This document shows, one piece after another, positions 16,670-21,954 of a stretch of 21,954 nucleotides of DNA; position 1 is the first letter of the stretch; each line of letters opens with the position of its first letter. The stretch covers positions 1-21,954 of the forward strand of contig JAYSRU010000274.1 in NCBI GenBank assembly GCA_043720875.1. Reading direction: 5' to 3'. Source of the stretch: JAYSRU01 sp043720875 (GTDB lineage Bacteria > Bacteroidota > Bacteroidia > Flavobacteriales_D > Crocinitomicaceae). The notes beneath the pieces were generated by a model that ran no database searches, was not told the DNA's origin, and worked only from the letters and a program-made list of their open reading frames with translations. The translations under genes were made by a program, and so were the position numbers.

Positions 16670-19600
16670 TTATCGGGTCAACGAAACTTTCGTTCTGTAA
16701 ACGCTTCCGTCATTTGCTCTTAATGTGATCATGTAAGCTCCAGTTTGTTCACCTGTTAGATCAAACTCAATCTTACCCGTATTCGTGTACTTAAACTCGT
16801 TGATAAGTCGTCCTGCCATATCTTCAATGCTCACAATACCTTCCGTTGCATTTTCACTAAGCTCGATAGTAAAGATCCCATTTGATGGATTCGGATACAA
16901 TGCAACTACTGAAGTATGTATCTCATTCAATCCAACAAAGATGAAGCTCAATGTTGCCGATTGAGAAATACAACCATTAGCATTTGTTACTACAACATAG
17001 TAATCTCCCGAACCAATTGAAAGGTAGGTTTGATTTGTAGCTCCAGGAATTAAGGTTCCATCAAGATACCACTGGTAAGTTGTTGCCGGTGTACAGGTAA
17101 ACAATGAACCAGTAACTGAAATCACAGGAACTGTTACCGTAAACACCGTTACCGCATCTATAATCGATACACATGAAGTTGACGCTCCAAAAATGAAGTG
17201 TGACGAACGTTCACCTGCCTCAATTTGAGTCACGCCATTCACCTGATCAATCAATGTAAAGTTTGGAACATTGATCAATGCAGAATTTAATAACTGTTGC
17301 TCATGGTTCAAACCTGCTGCGTAAACTTGTCTATCAATTGCTAACAAAAGAACACTGTTTTCACCTGCTGAAACCTTAGATACACCGGTTTGATTCACTT
17401 CTGTAAATGTACTGTTGGCAATTAAAGTACCTTGACCTAATTGGCCATATTGATTTGCTCCAGCAGTTAATACACGGTTATTTGTTTTTACGATAACCGA
17501 GTGTTCTGCACCTCCGTCTGCACTCCTAACATTTTTAACTGAATGCAAGACAGGAGCAAGTGCTGCCGTTGTATTTCCAAGACCAAGCTGGCCATTTGCA
17601 TTATTACCCCAAACATATAAATCTCCAAGGTTATTAATTGCAAATGAATGATTGTAACCACTTCCAATGCTCACAATGTTTGCTAAACCAGCAACTTGTG
17701 TTGCGTTGTAAGAACCGATTAATGTTCCATTTCCTAGTTGCCCAAGAATATTGTTACCCACTGTCCAAACCGTCCCATCATTTTTCAAAATCACAAAGTG
17801 ATCAGCTCCACCAACTGCTGTATCAACATTTGTTAATGTTGCATTATTCATTGGAAAGTTAACGATACTCGTATTTCCTGTTGACAATTGACCATATGAG
17901 TTATTACCCCAAACAAATGTAGTACCTGTGTTTGTTACTGCAAGTACACTTTCTTTTGTGGTTGCAATCGTTTTCACATTGGCAACCCCTGCAACTAATG
18001 TAGGTACATTTGAATTGGTAAAAGTACCATCTCCTAATTGACCAGAACTATTAGAACCCCAAGTATAAACAGCGCCTGAATTTAAAACAGCTGCCATAAA
18101 TCCAGAACCAGAACTCATTTGCTTAACTGTTGTTAAACCATTCGCTTCTTGTATTAATGGATTGTTCGAGTTTGTGTTATCTCCAAACATCCCGTTCGCA
18201 TTGTAACCAACCGACCAAAGTTCACTAGAACCTCCTGCTGTATTTTGTAACGTATAATTACCTGCTACTACTGCTACATAACTTGTTTCAGTTGCTCCAA
18301 GGATAGCAACTCCATTTAAGAACCACTGGTTGCCATAAGAATAATTGCTGGTTAAGGTAACTGAATCACCATCACAAAACGCTAAAGGGCCATCAGCAGT
18401 GATAACTGGTAATGGTTTTACCGACATGACCAAAGCATAATCTAATGTTTGGTAACAACCCGTCAATAATGAATATCCGATTACAAATACACTATCTAAA
18501 TCATTAAATGCTGAAGTAGTAAATGTAGTTGCAGGAGAGCTTGCTCCTTGGTTTGTATTGTTGATCACAAATTGATATTCATTTGCACCTGAAGCGATGA
18601 ACGCAACAGCAGTACCGTCACACACCAAAGTAGAAGGAACCACAGACATTGCAAGGTTAATAGAGTTTACAACAAAGGTAAAGGTTTGCGGTAATGAAGG
18701 ACAATCACCATTATAACCAGTTACCGAAACAACGTCAGTGTTAAGAATGTCAGTTGATTGAAATAAACCGGTAGCATTATTAGCAGTCTGTACACCTGCG
18801 ACAGTATAAATATAAGTTCCAGCTCCAGCAGTTGTAAATACAACTAATTCATCTATACATATATTGTTATCCGCATCCGAACTTGTTACAGTTATGATTG
18901 GAGTTGTCAAAACAGTATAAGTAACAGATTGAGCTGCCGTAGATACACAACCATTGGTCATTCCTGCCACAGTAACCACATCGCCATTTGAAACCGGTGA
19001 AGTATACGAAGCTAAAGCACCAAATACACCCACTGGAACACCATTAACACTATATTGATATTGCACAGCTCCAGAAGCCAACAAATTGACACCTTCACCG
19101 ACACATGTTTGCGCATCACTCAGGTTTGTTAAGGTTACTAAAGGTTGCATGAATACCGCTGTTGTAATTGTAGAACTAGAAGCTAAACAACCTAATGATG
19201 TTCCCTTTACATAAACAACAGCATTAGGTAATAAAGAAGAAGATGTAAATGTCGTTGTAGCTGAAGGAGCACCTTGACTGGCACCATTCAAAAAGAATTC
19301 ATACAAAGAAGCACCTGATCCAGTAAAGGTAACGGCATCGCCATTACAAATTGAATTATTCGCATCACTTGAAAGCATTGCAACAACTGGAATTGGATTT
19401 ACTGTAAAAGTAATAATTGAACTATTTGCTTGACACCCTGCAGTTGAGCTACCTAAAAGTTGTACCGTGTTTCCTGTTGCAAGAGTAGAAAGGTTATACG
19501 TATTGAAAGCAGATAGTAAGCCTTGAGGAATACCATTTAATATTAATTGATAATTTGATCCACCGTTTCCTGTAAACGTTACAATGTCTCCAACACAAAT

Positions 19601-21954
19601 TGCATTGTCGGCATCTGAACTCGTCATTGTAATCGCAGGAATAACATTAACCGTGGTTGCTAAGGTCATATTTGAAGAACAACCTAAAGTTGTTCCAATA
19701 ACTTGTACCGGGTAAGTTCCAACAACAAAAGCACTAGCATTAATAGTTGAAACAGCTGAAGGAGCACCTTGACTTACACCATTCACAAAGAACTGATAAG
19801 TTGCTGCTCCGATAGCATTGAAATTTACGACATCTCCTATGCAGAATGTATTGTCAACATCACTTGATGTTAAATTCGTTATTGGATTTGCATTAACAAT
19901 TGTAGATATCATATTTGATGTTCCAACACAACCTAAACTTGTTCCAACAACGGTAACAATTTGCCCTGTGGATAAATCTGATTTATTAAAGGTTGCAACA
20001 GGCGAATTTCCTGTTTGACTTATGCCGTTTACAAAAAATTGATAGTTTGTTGCACCTGATCCTGTAAACGTGACGTTTGTGTTAGCACAAATAATATTAT
20101 CTGCATCTGAACTTGTAAGTACCGGAACTGGTATTGGGTTAACAACAATAGTAAACGGAGCACTTTGACTTGAACAACCATTTGATGAAACACCAAGCAC
20201 ATAAAGAGAATTTGACGGAGCGACCAAAACAGGTGTAAACGTAGGCGATGCTTGTGCCAAGCCTAACTGTGAACCATTTACAAACAATGTATACAACACT
20301 GAATTTGTTCCAGTTAAAGTTACAGGTGAACCTGCACATAACGTGTTGTCAGGATCAGAACTAAATAAATTAACGTTAGGAATTGGTTGCACACCTATTA
20401 CTTTTGTTGCAGACACAAAACATCCGTTTGATTCACCGATTACCGTGATCACTTGTGCATTCGTTAGCGTAGTAGAAGTTAATGTAGCAGTTGGAGAAGA
20501 TGCACCTTGAGATGTAGCACCAATGAAGAATTGATAATTCGTTGCGCCAGCCGCTGTGTAAGTTATACTTTGGGTGGTGCAAATAGTATCATTCAGATCA
20601 TTTGAAACTAATGTTGTGACAGGTGATGCTAAAACACGGATGATGTATTGCCCAGATTCTCTTATACATCCACTAAAAGAAGCTACAACAGTTATCGTGT
20701 CATTATTATTGAAAGTAGAAGAACTGAAAGTATTTACCCCTGAAGCCGCTCCTTGAGAAACGCTATTGATAAAATATTGATACAATGATCCTCCATTCGC
20801 TATGAAGTTTACCGAAGTACCAGAACAAATAATTGAATCCACATCACTTCCTGTCATCGTAGTATTTGGTAAAGGATTAACGGTGTAAACAAAAGTAGTT
20901 AAAGCATTTCGTTGACAACCCAAGGCAGAAAACCCGGTTACGGATACAACTTGACCTGATGTCAGCGTAGAGGAAGTAAACGTTGTAGTAGCAGATGGAG
21001 CTCCTTGAGAAACTCCATTTACTCTGAATTCATACGTTACCGCTCCAGCTCCTGTAAAAGTCACACTTGTACCCGCACAAATGATACCCGAAGGAATTGA
21101 TGCTGATAATGTTGTAGCTGGTAGTGGATTTACAACAAAAGGCATGAAGTTAGAGGTATCTTTACATGTTGACACAGTACTATCACCCAACGCCATTACA
21201 ATATCTCCATTAACAAGTGTGGATGTACTGTAGTTTGGATTTGATGAATTTGCTGTAACCGCAATGTTATTAATAAAATAACGGTATGTGTTCGCTCCAG
21301 AAGAAGTGAAAATAACATTTGTACCGGCACATATTATTTGATCTGCATCATTAGAGGTTAATACAGTTGTAGGTTTTGGAGTAACAACAAATGGACCTGC
21401 AAAAACAGTATCGCTGAAACAACCATTATCTAAACATATAACGCCAATTTTATCACCATTAACCAACGCATTATTGCTGTAGGTTGAATCTAAAGAATAC
21501 CCTTGAACAGTTCCTAGATTTAATATGAATCTATAACTTTTCCCTAAAGAAGGATATAATCCAGCAAAATCAACTTGTGTACCTTGACAAATTGCATTGT
21601 CTGCATCTGATTTTACTAGTCCAACTATTGGATTACGAATATTTACTGCAACCGTCAATGAATCTGTGCAAAAGTGAATTAAATCAGTTACGAATAACTC
21701 TACATTTCGTGTTCCCGGAACCGTAAAACGGTATAACAAGGTATCCCCTATATAGGTTGTTTCATTATAGTCCCATTCAAAACTTAAATTTGCTTGAGTA
21801 CCAATAGAATTAACAGATGAATTTGTAAAACTTGTGGTGTCTCCAAAACAAAAATCAGCAACTGGGGCGAAAATCGCATCCGCAAAAACAACAGTAGCGA
21901 ATGTCAAGCCTAGGTTACTCCCGACGTTGGTTGAGTTGTTTGATAAAAAGGCAC
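16670..21954 (-). CDS. Giant T9SS-secreted multi-Ig/RCC1 surface protein (5' partial)
   Basis: The frame is open from the right edge to the TAA at 16670, over 1,760 codons. The first in-window start-like codon, TTG at 21907, is not the real start: sequence before it (ending SNNSTNVGSNLGL) stays open and continues the domain, so the N-terminus is outside the window. Order of domains: PKD-like region (21632 onward to the edge), 13 Ig-like repeats (18410-21631), a split Ig-like domain with an RCC1 propeller inside it (17130-18409), a further Ig-like domain ending YYVVVTNANGCISQSA (16934-17129) and a C-terminal sorting domain with YPNPSNGIFTIEL and a final VSLTR. The latter is the type A signal for T9SS export and outer-membrane attachment. 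The Ig repeats resemble those of large Cytophaga/Flavobacteriales surface proteins. A role in adhesion or in the surface layer is inference. The gene converges on the GH113-like gene. Confidence 0.93.
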   Translation of the reverse strand, partial: AFLSNNSTNVGSNLGLTFATVVFADAIFAPVADFCFGDTTSFTNSSVNSIGTQANLSFEWDYNETTYIGDTLLYRFTVPGTRNVELFVTDLIHFCTDSLTVAVNIRNPIVGLVKSDADNAICQGTQVDFAGLYPSLGKSYRFILNLGTVQGYSLDSTYSNNALVNGDKIGVICLDNGCFSDTVFAGPFVVTPKPTTVLTSNDADQIICAGTNVIFTSSGANTYRYFINNIAVTANSSNPNYSTSTLVNGDIVMALGDSTVSTCKDTSNFMPFVVNPLPATTLSASIPSGIICAGTSVTFTGAGAVTYEFRVNGVSQGAPSATTTFTSSTLTSGQVVSVTGFSALGCQRNALTTFVYTVNPLPNTTMTGSDVDSIICSGTSVNFIANGGSLYQYFINSVSQGAASGVNTFSSSTFNNNDTITVVASFSGCIRESGQYIIRVLASPVTTLVSNDLNDTICTTQSITYTAAGATNYQFFIGATSQGASSPTATLTSTTLTNAQVITVIGESNGCFVSATKVIGVQPIPNVNLFSSDPDNTLCAGSPVTLTGTNSVLYTLFVNGSQLGLAQASPTFTPVLVAPSNSLYVLGVSSNGCSSQSAPFTIVVNPIPVPVLTSSDADNIICANTNVTFTGSGATNYQFFVNGISQTGNSPVATFNKSDLSTGQIVTVVGTSLGCVGTSNMISTIVNANPITNLTSSDVDNTFCIGDVVNFNAIGAATYQFFVNGVSQGAPSAVSTINASAFVVGTYPVQVIGTTLGCSSNMTLATTVNVIPAITMTSSDADNAICVGDIVTFTGNGGSNYQLILNGIPQGLLSAFNTYNLSTLATGNTVQLLGSSTAGCQANSSIITFTVNPIPVVAMLSSDANNSICNGDAVTFTGSGASLYEFFLNGASQGAPSATTTFTSSSLLPNAVVYVKGTSLGCLASSSTITTAVFMQPLVTLTNLSDAQTCVGEGVNLLASGAVQYQYSVNGVPVGVFGALASYTSPVSNGDVVTVAGMTNGCVSTAAQSVTYTVLTTPIITVTSSDADNNICIDELVVFTTAGAGTYIYTVAGVQTANNATGLFQSTDILNTDVVSVTGYNGDCPSLPQTFTFVVNSINLAMSVVPSTLVCDGTAVAFIASGANEYQFVINNTNQGASSPATTFTTSAFNDLDSVFVIGYSLLTGCYQTLDYALVMSVKPLPVITADGPLAFCDGDSVTLTSNYSYGNQWFLNGVAILGATETSYVAVVAGNYTLQNTAGGSSELWSVGYNANGMFGDNTNSNNPLIQEANGLTTVKQMSSGSGFMAAVLNSGAVYTWGSNSSGQLGDGTFTNSNVPTLVAGVANVKTIATTKESVLAVTNTGTTFVWGNNSYGQLSTGNTSIVNFPMNNATLTNVDTAVGGADHFVILKNDGTVWTVGNNILGQLGNGTLIGSYNATQVAGLANIVSIGSGYNHSFAINNLGDLYVWGNNANGQLGLGNTTAALAPVLHSVKNVRSADGGAEHSVIVKTNNRVLTAGANQYGQLGQGTLIANSTFTEVNQTGVSKVSAGENSVLLLAIDRQVYAAGLNHEQQLLNSALINVPNFTLIDQVNGVTQIEAGERSSHFIFGASTSCVSIIDAVTVFTVTVPVISVTGSLFTCTPATTYQWYLDGTLIPGATNQTYLSIGSGDYYVVVTNANGCISQSATLSFIFVGLNEIHTSVVALYPNPSNGIFTIELSENATEGIVSIEDMAGRLINEFKYTNTGKIEFDLTGEQTGAYMITLRANDGSVYRTKVSLTR
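16673..16933 (-). other. T9SS type A C-terminal sorting domain
   Basis: The last about 87 residues have the Por-secretion C-terminal pattern: VVALYPNPSNGIFTIEL, then VSIEDMAGRLINEFKY, then a closing GAYMITLRANDGSVYRTKVSLTR-type strand pair. In this family the domain directs passage through the type IX system and is then removed, leaving the protein attached at the cell surface. The rest of the machinery is not in this window. Confidence 0.93.
17183..18226 (-). other. Seven-blade RCC1-like beta-propeller
   Basis: Seven repeats of about 50 residues carry the RCC1 blade pattern V/L-x-x-W/V/A-G-x-N-x-x-G-Q-L-G: for example LWSVGYNANGMFGD, VYTWGSNSSGQLGDGT, TFVWGNNSYGQLSTGN, VWTVGNNILGQLGNGT, LYVWGNNANGQLGLGN, VLTAGANQYGQLGQGT and a degenerate VYAAGLNHEQQLLN. 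Seven is the number that closes an RCC1 propeller. The last blade is the least conserved. Confidence 0.9.
18410..21631 (-). repeat. Thirteen tandem Ig-like repeats of about 82 residues
   Basis: The unit begins P-x-x-x-L-T-S-S-D-A-D-N-x-I-C-x-G, continues V-T-F-T-G-S-G-A-x-x-Y-Q-F-F-V-N-G-x-S-Q-G and ends G-T-S-x-G-C-x-x-S followed by V-N-P-I. Each copy has one Cys near the start and one near the end, able to form a disulfide; the Cys pair is kept in nearly all copies. I count 13 copies in 3,222 bp. The copies are divergent in DNA sequence, so this is an old array rather than a recent expansion. Confidence 0.88.

Noticed and set aside
18410..21631. Regular repeats as a CRISPR or DNA-level satellite array
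   Set aside because: The period of about 248 bp is visible mainly in protein; the repeats are in-frame Ig-like domains with diverged DNA.
21905..21907. TTG as start of the giant T9SS protein
   Set aside because: The frame remains open upstream to the window edge and the PKD-like domain is still in progress; no signal peptide follows the TTG.
1..21954. tRNA/rRNA genes, transposases, phage genes, origins, riboswitches
   Set aside because: Looked for on both strands; no tRNA arms, rRNA stretches, terminal inverted repeats or transposase motifs were recognised, and gaps between genes are too short for most such elements.

Overview
The window comes from a low-GC Bacteroidota chromosome, most likely a member of the Flavobacteriales, possibly a Crocinitomicaceae/Fluviicola relative. 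The evidence is a giant secreted protein ending in a type IX secretion (T9SS) sorting domain, a TPR/PD40 envelope protein, a BT_3928-type DoxX protein beside tpiA, Bacteroidetes-style TAnnTTTG promoter elements and no clear Shine-Dalgarno sites. The species assignment is inference from gene content only. No tRNA, rRNA, insertion sequence, phage gene or CRISPR array was seen.

Layout. Positions 12199 down to 1 hold seven tightly packed minus-strand genes: a duplicated DUF1599 protein, a BT_3928-like DoxX/MauE membrane protein with a thioredoxin-like tail, tpiA, prmA, a 1543-residue exported protein of unknown function, plsY, and a TPR/PD40/coiled-coil envelope protein cut by the left edge. Gaps are 0 to 33 bp and tpiA/prmA overlap by 14 bp, so one long transcript is likely. 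The stop of the 1543-residue gene directly abuts the start codon of plsY.

On the plus strand, folP starts with GTG only 23 bp from the divergent DUF1599 gene. It is followed by lhgO (L-2-hydroxyglutarate oxidase), a family III CoA-transferase and a GH113-like lipoprotein. A perfect 12-bp hairpin at 16591-16621 ends this run and also serves the convergent gene on its right.

From 16670 to the right edge runs one minus-strand gene of more than 1,760 codons whose N-terminus lies outside the window. It encodes a PKD-like region, 13 tandem Ig-like repeats of about 82 residues, an Ig-like domain that appears to be split by a seven-blade RCC1 propeller, one more Ig-like domain and a T9SS sorting domain.

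The main points for a second look are the split Ig/RCC1 arrangement, the very large unknown exported protein locked to plsY, the near-identical 324-bp-period repeats at the left edge, the altered pterin-loop motif in FolP, and the cysteine motif plus CXXC-less thioredoxin fold in the DoxX-like protein. Two of the largest genes run off the window edges and are easily missed or given a wrong start.
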